Below are positions 27,635 to 36,571 of a stretch of 64,000 bases of DNA, in pieces. The stretch is from Halomonas sp. HL-48 (GTDB lineage Bacteria; Pseudomonadota; Gammaproteobacteria; Pseudomonadales; Halomonadaceae): contig NZ_LJZS01000003.1 of the NCBI RefSeq assembly GCF_001314875.1, positions 62,001 through 126,000 of the forward strand, written 5' to 3'. The position numbers and the translations under genes were made by a program. The notes below the pieces were generated by a model that was not told the origin of the DNA, searched no databases, and was given only the letters and a program-made list of their open reading frames with translations. Each line of letters opens with the position of its first letter. Position 1 is the stretch's first letter.

Positions 27635-27648
27635 TGGGAACGTTCCCA
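27635..27648. promoter_or_regulatory. LacI-type operator
   Basis: TGGGAACGTTCCCA is a perfect 14-bp palindrome with the central CG typical of LacI-family operators, 26 bp upstream of the LacI start and next to AT-rich promoter-like DNA. I found no second copy upstream of the other genes of the cluster. Confidence 0.7.
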
Positions 27649-28070
27649 ACGCTAGTCGGTTTCCAGGCGAAAGGCAATGCCAAATGAGTGGGGTGGTTGG
27701 AAATGTCAGTAATATCTTTGTCTCAACGCTTCAAGACCCTTGTCCAGAGTGTCTTGTGCTGATGATCTGCGTAGCGTTGTCCCCGGGCCAGGCGCCCAGC
27801 CTTCAGGTCTTCCAGCAGTGCTTTTCTGTCTGGCATGCAGGGCTGCAAGCACCTAAGTACTCTCACAGTTCAGCCCAAATGCGTTCTCTTAAATGGAGGA
27901 AATGCTTTTTGGGGGGTGTTACTTATATAGGTAATACCTTGGTGTGAGTTTTTTAGTTAAAATTCATGTGCTGTAAGTTATTTATAACTAATCCTCGAAT
28001 ATTAAATAGTTTTGCTTTTAAAGTTTTGCCCAGTCTCAAAAGCGTCAGCTATCAATGCCTGCAAGTTTTC
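27649..28070. other. Gene-poor spacer, AT-rich
   Basis: 420 bp between the LacI operator and the end of the P-type ATPase gene. The open frames here have no recognisable protein character. An imperfect inverted repeat, GGTGTTAC / GTAATACC around TTATATAG, lies at 27915-27938 and could be an operator or weak hairpin. No clear terminator for the ATPase gene was seen. Confidence 0.5.
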
Positions 28071-30785
28071 TCACTTACACCCGCGGGCGCGCAGCACGTA
28101 TTTTTCCAGCTCCACGATCAGGTAAATGGCCAGGCTACTGATCAGGATAACGCCCCAATGACTAAGATGGAGCCCCTCGCTTTCGAAGATGACCTGCATA
28201 AAGGGCAGGTAAGTCCAGACGAGCTGGAGCACTACAATCGTACCGATGGAAATCCATACCGGACGACTGCCGAAGAGGCCCTCCAGGCTTAGGGTGCTAC
28301 GCAGCAGGTAGCGGCTGTTGATTAGATAGGCAGCACTCCCCATTACCAGCATATTGACCGCACCGGTGCGCGCCAGCATTTCACTGCCGCCGTGCAGGAG
28401 TATCCAGCCGAACATTCCAAATACACCGAGCAGCAGTAACAGAGAGACAAAAACCACCCGCCAGAGAAGGAACAGATCAAGCAGTGAGGCGTCGGGGTCT
28501 CGTGGCGGGCGAATCATAATATCTTTTTCGGCCCCTTCGAAGGCCAGCGCAAGGCCCAGCGTCACGGCGACGACCATGTTGACCCAAAGCGCCTGTAGTG
28601 GCGTGACCGGCAGGGTAGTGCCCGCCAGCACGGCGAGCATGATCGCCAGACCCTGGCCGCCGTTGGTTGGCAGTAAAAAGGTGATCGTCTTGCGAATGTT
28701 GTCGTAGACCTTGCGACCTTCACGGATGGCCCCGACGATGGTCGCGAAGTTGTCGTCGGCCAGCACCATCTCGGCGGCCTCCTTGGCAGCCTCAGTGCCC
28801 TGGATGCCCATTGCCACGCCCACGTTGGCGCGCTTCAGGGCTGGCCCATCGTTGACCCCGTCACCCGTCATGGCGCAGATGCCGCCGCGGGCCTGCATTG
28901 CCTTCACCAGCCGCAGCTTGTGTTCTGGTGCGGCGCGCGCGAAGACGTCTACGTCGAGAATGATGGCCTCGAGTTCGGTATCAGACATGGCCTCTATCTC
29001 ACGTCCGCTTATAGCCCGCTCGGTATGGGCAAAACCCAGCTGTCTGGCGATGGCCAGTGCCGTCGCGGCGTGGTCGCCGGTGATCATCACCGGACGAATG
29101 CCAGCGGCAAGGCATTCTTTCACCGATGTGATGGCCTCTTCCCGAGGTGGGTCGAGCAGCCCCACCAGGCCCAGCAGCACCAGTCCTTCTTCGGCATGTT
29201 CATCCTCCAGGTCACGGTCGTCGTGGATTTGCTTCTCCGCCAGTGCCAAGACGCGCAAGCCGCGTGAGGATAGCGCTTGGATACGCTCCTCCCAAAGCGC
29301 TACGTCCAGTTCGCTATGCTGATTTCCATCGCGCACCTGATGGCACATCTCAAGTAGGCGGTCGGGTGCACCCTTAACCAGCAAAAGGCGTTCGCCGTGC
29401 GCTTCGTGGAGCGTTGCCATGTACTGGCGTTCGGATTCAAAAGGAATGGCATCATGCCTGGCATGGTCGCTTCGCAGCGTACCGGCCTCAAGCCCTGCCT
29501 TGGCGGCGGCGACGACCAGGGCGCCTTCGGTGGGGTCGCCATGGATCCGCCAGCGACCTTCATCCTCGGCGAGCTCGGCATCATTGCAAAGCACGGCAAC
29601 CTTCAGGAAGTGGCGCAGTCCATGAGCTTTATCCAGGTCAATGAATCGGGACGCCAGCTTGTCTTCTTGCATCCAATAGAAACGACCTTGCGGGGAAAAG
29701 CCGGTGCCCTCAATGCGTATCGCACCCTCGGGTAGCCAGACTGTCTCGGCGGTCATCTCGTTGCGGGTCAGGGTGCCGGTCTTGTCGGAGAAGATCGTCG
29801 AAATGGAGCCCAGCGTCTCTACCGCCGGAAGGCGCCGGATAATTGCGTTGCGGCGAGCCATGGTCTGCACGCCCAAGGCTAACCCAATGGTGACGATAGC
29901 CGGCATGCCCTCGGGGATGGCAGCTACCGCCAGCCCCACGGCGGCCATGAACATGTCGCCTAGTGGTTGACCATGCACCAGCAAGCCGAAAGCGCCCGTG
30001 AGAATGGCGGCAACGAGAATAAACAAGGCAAGTATCTGGCCGGCGCGGTCAATCTGGCGCAGTAGCGGTGTCTTGAGCTGCTCGACGTCGCGCAGCATCT
30101 CCGATATCCGACCGATCTGGGTGTGCGCCGCCGTCTCGACGACCAGTCCGTGCGCATTGCCCTGGACGACGATGGTGCTGGCATAGGCCATACAGGTGCG
30201 GTCGCCCAGGTCGGCATCACCGTCTACCGCCTCGGTCTGCTTATCTACCGGCGTGGACTCGCCAGTCAATGAAGCTTCCTCGGTGCGAAGACGCTGCGCC
30301 GTCAACAGGCGCAGGTCGGCCGGGACTCGATCACCGCTCTCAACCAGCACAACATCACCTGGCACGAGTGCCTCGGCAGGAATGGTCAGACGCTTTCCGT
30401 CGCGCAGCACTGCGGCCTGGGGTGAGAGCATTTGGCGGATGCTATCCAGTGCCTTCTCGGCCTTGCCCTCCTGTATGAAGCCGATCAGCGCAATGATCAG
30501 CACCACACAAAAAATCACGACCGCATCAATGGCGTGGCCCAGCCCCAAGCTGGCAACGGACGCCATGATCAGTACCAGCATCAGGATGTTATTGAACTGC
30601 GCGAGAAGCCGCTGCCACCAGGGACGACCCTTCGTTTGTTCGAGCTGGTTGGGCCCATGAGTGGCTAGCCGTCGCTCGGACGCCTGAACGCTGAGGCCAT
30701 CGGCTGTGCTGTCGAGTTGCTTGAGCGCTTCACCTACCTCCAGGGCATGCCAGGCAGTTTGCTTGATGCGGTTGGGAGCAGCCAT
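28071..30785 (-). CDS. Cation-transporting P-type ATPase (P2 type)
   Basis: 904 residues, starting with the cation-ATPase N-terminal domain ('AWHALEVGEALKQL'). Actuator TGES near 173, membrane-segment-4 motif IPEGMPA near 288-294, phosphorylation site DKTGTLT near 335, 'KGAPDRLLE', 'TGDHAATA' and the hinge 'TGDGVNDGPALK'. Ten membrane segments by eye. PEGMP instead of the PEGLP of Ca2+ pumps, together with overall style, points to the bacterial Ca2+/Na+-like P2 group found in marine bacteria and cyanobacteria. The transported ion is not certain. It is a single gene, transcribed away from the IS remnant. Confidence 0.88.
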   Translation of the reverse strand: MAAPNRIKQTAWHALEVGEALKQLDSTADGLSVQASERRLATHGPNQLEQTKGRPWWQRLLAQFNNILMLVLIMASVASLGLGHAIDAVVIFCVVLIIALIGFIQEGKAEKALDSIRQMLSPQAAVLRDGKRLTIPAEALVPGDVVLVESGDRVPADLRLLTAQRLRTEEASLTGESTPVDKQTEAVDGDADLGDRTCMAYASTIVVQGNAHGLVVETAAHTQIGRISEMLRDVEQLKTPLLRQIDRAGQILALFILVAAILTGAFGLLVHGQPLGDMFMAAVGLAVAAIPEGMPAIVTIGLALGVQTMARRNAIIRRLPAVETLGSISTIFSDKTGTLTRNEMTAETVWLPEGAIRIEGTGFSPQGRFYWMQEDKLASRFIDLDKAHGLRHFLKVAVLCNDAELAEDEGRWRIHGDPTEGALVVAAAKAGLEAGTLRSDHARHDAIPFESERQYMATLHEAHGERLLLVKGAPDRLLEMCHQVRDGNQHSELDVALWEERIQALSSRGLRVLALAEKQIHDDRDLEDEHAEEGLVLLGLVGLLDPPREEAITSVKECLAAGIRPVMITGDHAATALAIARQLGFAHTERAISGREIEAMSDTELEAIILDVDVFARAAPEHKLRLVKAMQARGGICAMTGDGVNDGPALKRANVGVAMGIQGTEAAKEAAEMVLADDNFATIVGAIREGRKVYDNIRKTITFLLPTNGGQGLAIMLAVLAGTTLPVTPLQALWVNMVVAVTLGLALAFEGAEKDIMIRPPRDPDASLLDLFLLWRVVFVSLLLLLGVFGMFGWILLHGGSEMLARTGAVNMLVMGSAAYLINSRYLLRSTLSLEGLFGSRPVWISIGTIVVLQLVWTYLPFMQVIFESEGLHLSHWGVILISSLAIYLIVELEKYVLRARGCK

Positions 30786-30941
30786 GGTTTCTCCGACATG
30801 AGCGAGGTGAGAGGATGCCAGATAGTAAACACGTTGCGGGGTTTAAAGCATTGATGCAGAGCAACATGTAGGGGTAATCCATGAAATTTATAGTTGCCGC
30901 TTGAGACATCGTTCCTCTACGAGCTCAAAGTGCTGTCATGC

Positions 30942-31391
30942 TCAAATCCTGTGCTCTTTATGGGGCGTTTGCCCTTGCACATAGGTCTTGAGCATTTTGA
31001 TGGTTGCCCCGCCCACACTACAAGCAAAATACGACCGCGACCACAGAGCAGCGCTGCTTTTACTCAACCTCGGGATATGCGTGTTCAAGAAGCGCACTCG
31101 CCGGGAGGACGTGGATTTCAAGTTGTTGACCATCACGCTGATCGACAGCTTCGGCGGATATTCAACAAGCAAGTGAACATGGTCTTCTTCACCATCGAAC
31201 TCCAGGATGCAGCAGTCTAGTGTCTCGCAAGCAGATTCATATGCCTCTCGGAGCTGCCCGATCATGTAGCCGTCGAACACTTTGCTGCGATACTTCGTCG
31301 TAAAAACAAGGTGAACCACAAAATGGACCATGCCGTTGAACATCCGGTCGTGGGTGTGCCCCTCCTGCCATACGCACCACGACCGGGACAT
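30942..31391 (-). CDS. tnpA: IS200/IS605 family Y1 transposase TnpA
   Basis: About 149 residues from ATG 31391; starts at 31343 or 31331 are equally possible because the true 5' end was probably rearranged by the tnpB deletion. Family features: '[16 protein letters not shown]', the HUH metal motif in 'EEDHVHLL', '[13 protein letters not shown]', '[13 protein letters not shown]', and the catalytic Tyr in '[11 protein letters not shown]'. All catalytic residues are present, so it could still act on matching ends. Its first residues are encoded antisense to the tnpB remnant. Confidence 0.85.
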   Translation of the reverse strand: MSRSWCVWQEGHTHDRMFNGMVHFVVHLVFTTKYRSKVFDGYMIGQLREAYESACETLDCCILEFDGEEDHVHLLVEYPPKLSISVMVNNLKSTSSRRVRFLNTHIPRLSKSSAALWSRSYFACSVGGATIKMLKTYVQGQTPHKEHRI

Positions 31392-31506
31392 CAACGCGGC
31401 GCTTAATATCAAGCAGCAAGGTATTATTCAGTTAAAGGGGGAAGGTCTGTCCGTCTCTGCCCATGGAGGCTCGCGTAAATCCGGCATATCGCCGGTTGCT
31501 GCCTGA
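31330..31506 (+). pseudogene. tnpB: TnpB C-terminal remnant
   Basis: A 58-codon frame (ATG 31330, TGA 31504-31506). It contains the zinc-finger end CPSCHTHH directly followed by [11 protein letters not shown], the RuvC-III motif of TnpB nucleases, so this is the C-terminus of tnpB. Everything upstream (OrfB HTH, RuvC-I and RuvC-II) is missing and the frame runs into DNA that is antisense to tnpA. It cannot be an active nuclease. The retained piece is the part of a TnpB locus that overlaps the guide-RNA (omega RNA) region. Confidence 0.85.
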
Positions 31507-31517
31507 GAAGTGGGGAG

Positions 31518-31537
31518 CCTCGCCCGCTAGGGCGGGG
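31518..31537 (+). repeat. Right-end hairpin of the IS605-type element
   Basis: CCTCGCCC - GCTA - GGGCGGGG: an 8-bp stem with one G-T pair, 11 bp after the tnpB stop, where IS605 elements carry their subterminal palindrome. The sequence AGCAGTCACTA after it is probably the cleavage-site end. Confidence 0.7.
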
Positions 31538-31739
31538 AGCAGTCACTAAGCACTGCGTGATCGTTTTAAACGAATATGACAACGCTATAAAACTAGGCAA
31601 TATCACCCAGACTGAACCATCATTGATGTGGGTCAAGAGGTAAGCATTCGCGAAAACTAGACTTACATGGAGAGCTTAGGCGCTGCTTTGTTGCCCAAGA
31701 GCATACCGTTAACATCCGCTAACGTTATATAGGTCTATT

Positions 31740-33206
31740 ATGCAGACACTGCCCTTCAAACTCTGGCCAACCATTATTGCGGTGGCCGTGACCCTGCTGA
31801 TATGGCTGGTCATTCCCCTACCAGAAGGCCTAGCGCCCAACGCGTGGCTGATGCTGGCTATCTTCGTTGGCACTATTGTTGCCATTATCGGTAAAGCCAT
31901 GCCCATTGGGGCTATTTCCGTTATTGCTATTTCTATTGTTGCGGCAAGCGGCGTTACGGGGGATACGCCTGGTGAAGCTATCGATGTGGCCTTAAGCAGT
32001 TACGCCAACTCGCTGATCTGGTTAATTGCTATTGCGATTATGATTTCACGCGGGCTGATAAAAACCGGTTTAGGAGCGCGTATCGGCTACTACTTCATAT
32101 CCATCTTCGGTAAGCGTACACTAGGCATTGGTTATGGCCTTGCTTTTTCAGAGCTTACCATTGCCCCAGTAACACCCAGCAATACTGCCCGGGGCGGCGG
32201 CATTATCCACCCCATTATGCGCTCGATTGCCCACAGCTTTGACTCACACCCAGAAGACAATACTTCTGGCAGAATTGGCAAATACCTGGCCTTAGTGAAT
32301 TACCACAGCAACCCAATAACTTCGGCGATGTTTGTCACCGCTACTGCCCCAAACCCGCTGACAGTTCAACTCATTGCGGACGCTACGGGCGCAGAGATCC
32401 AGCTGAGTTGGCTAACGTGGGCGGTCGCCATGTTACTGCCTGGTTTAGTCGCCATCCTGGCGATGCCTTATATTCTTTACCTGCTCTACCCACCAGAAAT
32501 TAAGAAAACGCCTAATGCCACCCAAATAGCGCGGGACAAGCTGGCGGAGCTAGGCAAAATAAGTCGAAACGAAGGCATTATGCTGTTCGTCTTTTTGGTA
32601 CTACTCCTGCTGTGGGCAGATATTCCGGCAATATTTTTGGGTGATGCGGTAACTCTTAACACGACAACATCTGCCTTTATCGGTCTTTCCATGCTGCTGC
32701 TGACGGGGGTGTTAACCTGGGATGATGTACTGAAAGAGAAAAATGCCTGGGATACGCTACTGTGGTTTGGCGCCCTCATCATGATGGCAAGCCAGCTTAA
32801 GGAAACCGGACTTGTTGATTGGTTCTCTGCAAATATGCAGGACTGGATTACCATGATGGGGATTGGTTGGGCAGGTGCCTCCGCCCTCCTTGTGCTGACC
32901 TTCCTCTATACCCATTACTTTTTTGCCAGCACCACTGCACATATCACCGCAATGATGGCCGCCTTTCTCACTGTTGGTCTAAGTCTCGGTGCCCCGCCCA
33001 TGCCGTTTGTGCTGATCATGGCCGCTACCTCATCTATCATGATGACCTTGACCCATTACGCAACAGGAACGTCTCCCGTCATTTACGGCTCAGGCTATCT
33101 GACACTGGGTGAGTGGTGGAAAGCAGGCTTTATTATGAGTGTGGTCAATCTCATTATCTGGGTGATTGTCGGCGGTTTGTGGTGGAAGTTACTCGGACAC
33201 TACTGA
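31740..33206 (+). CDS. DASS/SLC13-family anion:Na+ symporter (CitT-like)
   Basis: 488 residues, 12 or so membrane segments, with the two DASS signatures: 'APVTPSNTARGGGI' (Ser-Asn-Thr substrate/Na+ site) and the second repeat near 'ATGTSPVIYGSGY'. It belongs to the CitT/2-oxoglutarate-malate translocator branch that imports C4-C6 carboxylates. No strong ribosome site; ATAGG is 6 bases before the ATG. The gene reads more AT-rich than its flanks and abuts the IS remnant, suggesting it was gained horizontally. Substrate not determinable. Confidence 0.88.
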   Translation: MQTLPFKLWPTIIAVAVTLLIWLVIPLPEGLAPNAWLMLAIFVGTIVAIIGKAMPIGAISVIAISIVAASGVTGDTPGEAIDVALSSYANSLIWLIAIAIMISRGLIKTGLGARIGYYFISIFGKRTLGIGYGLAFSELTIAPVTPSNTARGGGIIHPIMRSIAHSFDSHPEDNTSGRIGKYLALVNYHSNPITSAMFVTATAPNPLTVQLIADATGAEIQLSWLTWAVAMLLPGLVAILAMPYILYLLYPPEIKKTPNATQIARDKLAELGKISRNEGIMLFVFLVLLLLWADIPAIFLGDAVTLNTTTSAFIGLSMLLLTGVLTWDDVLKEKNAWDTLLWFGALIMMASQLKETGLVDWFSANMQDWITMMGIGWAGASALLVLTFLYTHYFFASTTAHITAMMAAFLTVGLSLGAPPMPFVLIMAATSSIMMTLTHYATGTSPVIYGSGYLTLGEWWKAGFIMSVVNLIIWVIVGGLWWKLLGHY

Positions 33207-33340
33207 GCGCTGGCCAGCGAGTGGCGTAAGCGCAGGGGGGGGGGGCATGCGAATCGACCAGATGGTAAGTTAGTTTTGGCAGAAAGCACCGTTCAAGCAA
33301 GGTAAACTAGCCGACTTTGGAACCACAACTGGCTTCAGGC

Positions 33341-34150
33341 ATGCAGCGAATTGAAGAATTAAGCGCGGCGGGGGATCGGTACTTCGATGGCCTGGTGGAC
33401 AAGTTTTCCCGCTCGCTCTACCAGGCGCCGCGTGGTGAGCTGCGCCTGGCTATGCTCGACCATTTATTGCCGAAAATGCTGGAGTTGAACCAGCAGCCGT
33501 TACTGGACGTTGGCGGCGGGCTCGGCCAGCAAGCCTCGTGGTTTGCCAAGCGGGGGCACGCTGTCACCATGACCGAGCCATCTGCCGATATGCTGGCCTA
33601 TGCGCAGCACTGGCATGCGGCGTGCGATGAACTTTCCTCGCAGGCGATCACCTATGGGCAGGCGCCGTTGCAGCAATTGGCCGTCGAGCACCCCGGCCCC
33701 TGGCCGCTGATCACCTGCCATGCCGTGCTGGAATGGCTGGGCGATCCCCGCGCAGCGCTGACCTCATTGGCGGCGCTTTTGGCGCCGGGTGGGCAGTTGA
33801 GCCTGATGGTGTTCAATCGCGATGCGCTGCGTTTTTCCAACGCGCTGAAGGGTAACATGGACAAGGCGCTGAGCGACCGGTTGGAGGGGCAGGGCAAACG
33901 CCAGCGCCTGACGCCAATCTCGCCGGTGACCCACCATCAGATAGCGCAGTGGAGCGCGGATCACCATCTGATGATCGAGTCCGTAGCCGGGATCCGTATC
34001 TTTCAGGATTATCTTAAACTCCCGCCGGCCAGTGACGCCGAGCGTGATAAACTGCTGGCGCTCGAGAAGCAGTATTGCCAATACGACCCCCATTGGCGGC
34101 TGGGCCGCTATCTGCTTTATACTCTGCGCAAACCGGAGTCTGCCCCATGA
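33341..34150 (+). CDS. cmoM: tRNA 5-carboxymethoxyuridine methyltransferase CmoM
   Basis: 269 residues from ATG 33341; TTG at 33317 is an alternative and neither start has a good ribosome site. SAM-methyltransferase fold with motif I 'LLDVGGGLGQQ'; the N-terminal 'DRYFDGLVDKFSRSLYQ' and the C-terminal 'RIFQDYL ... QYCQYDPHWRLGRY' fit CmoM (formerly SmtA). It makes the methyl ester of cmo5U34 in certain tRNAs. CmoA and CmoB of the same pathway are at 49643-52812. The stop overlaps rsmC by 4 bp. Confidence 0.85.
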   Translation: MQRIEELSAAGDRYFDGLVDKFSRSLYQAPRGELRLAMLDHLLPKMLELNQQPLLDVGGGLGQQASWFAKRGHAVTMTEPSADMLAYAQHWHAACDELSSQAITYGQAPLQQLAVEHPGPWPLITCHAVLEWLGDPRAALTSLAALLAPGGQLSLMVFNRDALRFSNALKGNMDKALSDRLEGQGKRQRLTPISPVTHHQIAQWSADHHLMIESVAGIRIFQDYLKLPPASDAERDKLLALEKQYCQYDPHWRLGRYLLYTLRKPESAP

Positions 34151-35139
34151 GCGCGCAAGTACCCGCCTGCCAGCTGCTTGAGCGGCAATCGCGCCAGTCA
34201 CCTTTCTGGGTCGTCGGGCCGCCATTGGACCCCTGGTTGGTGGCGCAATCGGTCGGTTTGCTGAGCGCTGACCTTACCGTGCTCGACGCCTGGGCCGCTG
34301 GCGGTAAGCCGGCGTACACCCCATTTGAAGATCAAAGCAGTGCGGCATTGTCCGGCGAGGTGGTGCTGTTCTGGCCCAAAGCCCATCAGTTGGGCCTTTG
34401 GTGGCTGCAGTGGCTTTGCGATGTACTGCCTGCCAATACCCCTCTGGAGATCGTCGGTGAGCACAACGGTGGCATCAAGCGGGTGCCCAAGGTGCTCGCA
34501 GAGCGGGGGATGGCATGCGACAAGCTGGATAACGCTCGCCGCTGCTCGCTGTTTGCGACCCGCACTGTAAAAAAGGCCGCCACGGACGATGCGTGGCAGC
34601 GCTTCGAGGCGCTGGGGCTGACGTTGATCAGCCATCCCGGTGTCTTCGGCCATGGCAAAGTGGATGAAGGCACCCAACTGCTGTTGGAATGTCTGGAACG
34701 CGACCTGCCACACGCTTCCATGCGCGTGCTCGATATGGGCTGCGGCGACGGTATTATCAGCGCCTGGCTTGCCCAGCGCGGCCACCATGTCACCGCCGTG
34801 GATGTGAGTGCGTTTGCGGTTGAAGCGACCCGGCGCACGCTGAACGCCAATGGCCTGGAGGGTCGTGTAATGCAAAGCGATGTCTATGCCGCCTTGCCGG
34901 ATGACCCCTTCGACATCATTGTCAGCAATCCGCCATTTCACCAGGAGCGCGACGTGAGCTACGGGGCAACCCAGCGTCTGATCAGCCAGGCGCCGGATTA
35001 TCTGGCGCCGAAAGGGCAACTGTTCATGGTTGCCAATGCCTTTTTGCCGTACCCCGACCTGCTACAGCAGGCGTTTTCTTCGTTTCAGACGCTGGCGGAT
35101 AATCGCCGCTTTAGGGTGTACCAGGCGCAAACGCGTTAG
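34147..35139 (+). CDS. rsmC: 16S rRNA m2G1207 methyltransferase RsmC
   Basis: 330 residues from ATG 34147 (ATGA overlap with cmoM). Two-domain RsmC: a degenerate N-terminal half and a C-terminal methyltransferase with 'VLDMGCGDGIIS' and the N6/N2-methylase motif NPPF ('IIVSNPPFHQ'). It methylates G1207 of 16S rRNA. It converges with greB and overlaps its end by 4 bp. Confidence 0.92.
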   Translation: MSAQVPACQLLERQSRQSPFWVVGPPLDPWLVAQSVGLLSADLTVLDAWAAGGKPAYTPFEDQSSAALSGEVVLFWPKAHQLGLWWLQWLCDVLPANTPLEIVGEHNGGIKRVPKVLAERGMACDKLDNARRCSLFATRTVKKAATDDAWQRFEALGLTLISHPGVFGHGKVDEGTQLLLECLERDLPHASMRVLDMGCGDGIISAWLAQRGHHVTAVDVSAFAVEATRRTLNANGLEGRVMQSDVYAALPDDPFDIIVSNPPFHQERDVSYGATQRLISQAPDYLAPKGQLFMVANAFLPYPDLLQQAFSSFQTLADNRRFRVYQAQTR

Positions 35140-35678
35140 CCTGCGCCGGGGCCGGAGTATTCAACGCGCGTGACGGTGTAGAAGGTTTCGCCGTCCGGCG
35201 TGAGCACGGTGATATCATCGCCGACTTCCTTACCCAGCAGCGCTTTCGCCATGGGGGCGTCGATGCTGATCCAGCGTTTTTTCGTATCGGTTTCGTCGTG
35301 GCCGACAATGCGAATCTCGAGCGTTCCGCCTTCTTCGTCCTCCAGATTGACGAAGGCGCCGAAAAACACCTTGTCGGTGTTGGCGGGCAAGCGGTCGACC
35401 ACCTGGAGCTCATCCAGACGCTTGGTGAGGTAAGTTATACGCGCGATTACGCGATTCAGCTCTTTCTTGTTGTAGGTGTAATCGGCGTTTTCGCTGCGGT
35501 CGCCCTGGGCGGCCGCTTCGCCCACTTTCGCCGAAATTTGCGGGCGCTTTACCCGCGAGAGATGGTCCAGAATCCCCCGCAGACGTGCGGCGCCTTCGGC
35601 GGTAATCAGGTTGCTTTTGGGTGCCTGGCGTGGATCTTTTGCCGGGTCGCGCCAACGGGTCATATTGCGGCCTTTCAT
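35136..35678 (-). CDS. greB: Transcription elongation factor GreB
   Basis: 180 residues from ATG 35678 with AAGGAG 8 bases upstream; the TTG 6 bp before it is less likely. N-terminal coiled coil with the catalytic acidic tip 'GDRSENADYTYNKKEL', then the FKBP-like domain ('VFFGAFVNLEDEEGG', 'SIDAPMAKALLGKEVGD'). The length and the RNA-polymerase-binding part fit GreB rather than GreA. It carries a ~20-residue basic N-terminal extension compared with E. coli. Confidence 0.92.
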   Translation of the reverse strand: MKGRNMTRWRDPAKDPRQAPKSNLITAEGAARLRGILDHLSRVKRPQISAKVGEAAAQGDRSENADYTYNKKELNRVIARITYLTKRLDELQVVDRLPANTDKVFFGAFVNLEDEEGGTLEIRIVGHDETDTKKRWISIDAPMAKALLGKEVGDDITVLTPDGETFYTVTRVEYSGPGAG

Positions 35679-35852
35679 TGCCAACTCCTTTGTTTAGGCA
35701 GTGTCTACTTTAACGCGATTTGCCCTGGACCGGCCAAACGCCATGAAAATGATTTGCGACTGGCGATTAATTCAAACGTTCGTTACATTGTTTGGGTGGC
35801 TTAATCTTGCCCGCCTGCACCAATCGGACAACAACAATCCAAGGAGTAGATC

Positions 35853-36497
35853 ATGGCCCAACCCAACCTGATGCGCTATCTCGCACTGAGCGCACTTAGC
35901 ACCACCTTAGCGTTCGTCTCGTTTAATGTGCTGGCCTATGAGAGCGAGCTGTCCTCGCTCAAAAACCGTTGGGAGCATACCGTCACCGAGATGCCCAAAA
36001 GCCAGCGAGAAGCCGCTTTAAGCGGGCTGGCAGAGGAAATCAGTCAGCTGGCGGAACAGCATGGCGACCAGGCTGAGGTGCTGGTCTGGAAAGGCGTCGT
36101 ACTCGCCGCCTACGCCCGCGAACGCGGTGGCCTCGGCGCATTGGGCGATGCCAAAGAAGCCCGCAACACGCTCGAACGCGCCATCGAAATCGACCAGGAC
36201 GGCAATAACGGCTCGGCCTACGTCACCCTGGGTGCCCTGTACGACCGCGTGCCCGGTGGACTGATCAGCTTTGGCGATAGTGACACGGCGGAGGAGATGT
36301 TTCAGCGTGCGCTGGAGATTCGCCCCGATGGTATCGACGTCAATTACTACTACGCGGCCTTTTTACAGGAAGAAGGCAATACCCAGGCGGCGCGAGAGCA
36401 TGCCGAGCGGGCGGTAAATGGGACCGCCCGGGAGAGCCGCCAGGCCTCCGACGAAGCCCTGCGTCGAGATGCCCAGGCGATGCTCGACGCGCTGTAG
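35853..36497 (+). CDS. Exported TPR-repeat protein
   Basis: 214 residues, AAGGAG site. Signal peptide about 1-28 (ends VLAYES). The rest is helical with at least three tetratricopeptide-like repeats ('LVWKGVVLAAYARERGG', 'AYVTLGALYDRV', 'AEEMFQRALEIRPDGIDVNYYYAAFLQEEGN'). It resembles the periplasmic TatT-like TPR proteins. It stands alone between greB and nudF. Role unknown; TPRs suggest protein binding in the periplasm. Confidence 0.7.
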   Translation: MAQPNLMRYLALSALSTTLAFVSFNVLAYESELSSLKNRWEHTVTEMPKSQREAALSGLAEEISQLAEQHGDQAEVLVWKGVVLAAYARERGGLGALGDAKEARNTLERAIEIDQDGNNGSAYVTLGALYDRVPGGLISFGDSDTAEEMFQRALEIRPDGIDVNYYYAAFLQEEGNTQAAREHAERAVNGTARESRQASDEALRRDAQAMLDAL

Positions 36498-36571
36498 CGT
36501 TCATTCGACAAATTGGCATTCCCGGTGGCAAGCATTGATAATAGGTCGATTGTTACCACTGGGAGCGCCTC

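Larger units (their letters stand above)
30942..31545. mobile_element. Decayed IS200/IS605-type element (internal tnpB deletion)
   Basis: Contains a minus-strand Y1 transposase gene (tnpA), the last 58 codons of a plus-strand tnpB, and a right-end hairpin at 31518-31537. The arrangement is that of a divergent tnpA/tnpB IS605-type element from which about 1 kb of tnpB has been lost. The left boundary is not clear; I saw no convincing hairpin below 30942. Confidence 0.75.

Noticed and set aside
27621..27650. Exact -35/-10 promoter for the LacI gene
   Set aside because: TATTAT on the minus strand is good, but no -35 lies at 16-18 bp; only the operator is listed.
27612..27947. Possible small gene after the LacI promoter region
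   Set aside because: Starts inside the LacI promoter and operator region; low-complexity, no ribosome site or recognisable sequence.
31424..31636. Minus-strand 70-codon frame at the IS right end
   Set aside because: Antisense to the tnpB remnant and crossing the right-end hairpin.
33208..33219. Terminator after the DASS symporter
   Set aside because: CGCTGGCCAGCG is a perfect palindrome but has no loop-compatible stem plus T-run; probably chance.
34198..35019. 273-codon minus-strand open frame
   Set aside because: Antisense shadow of rsmC; Gln/His-rich composition typical of such frames.
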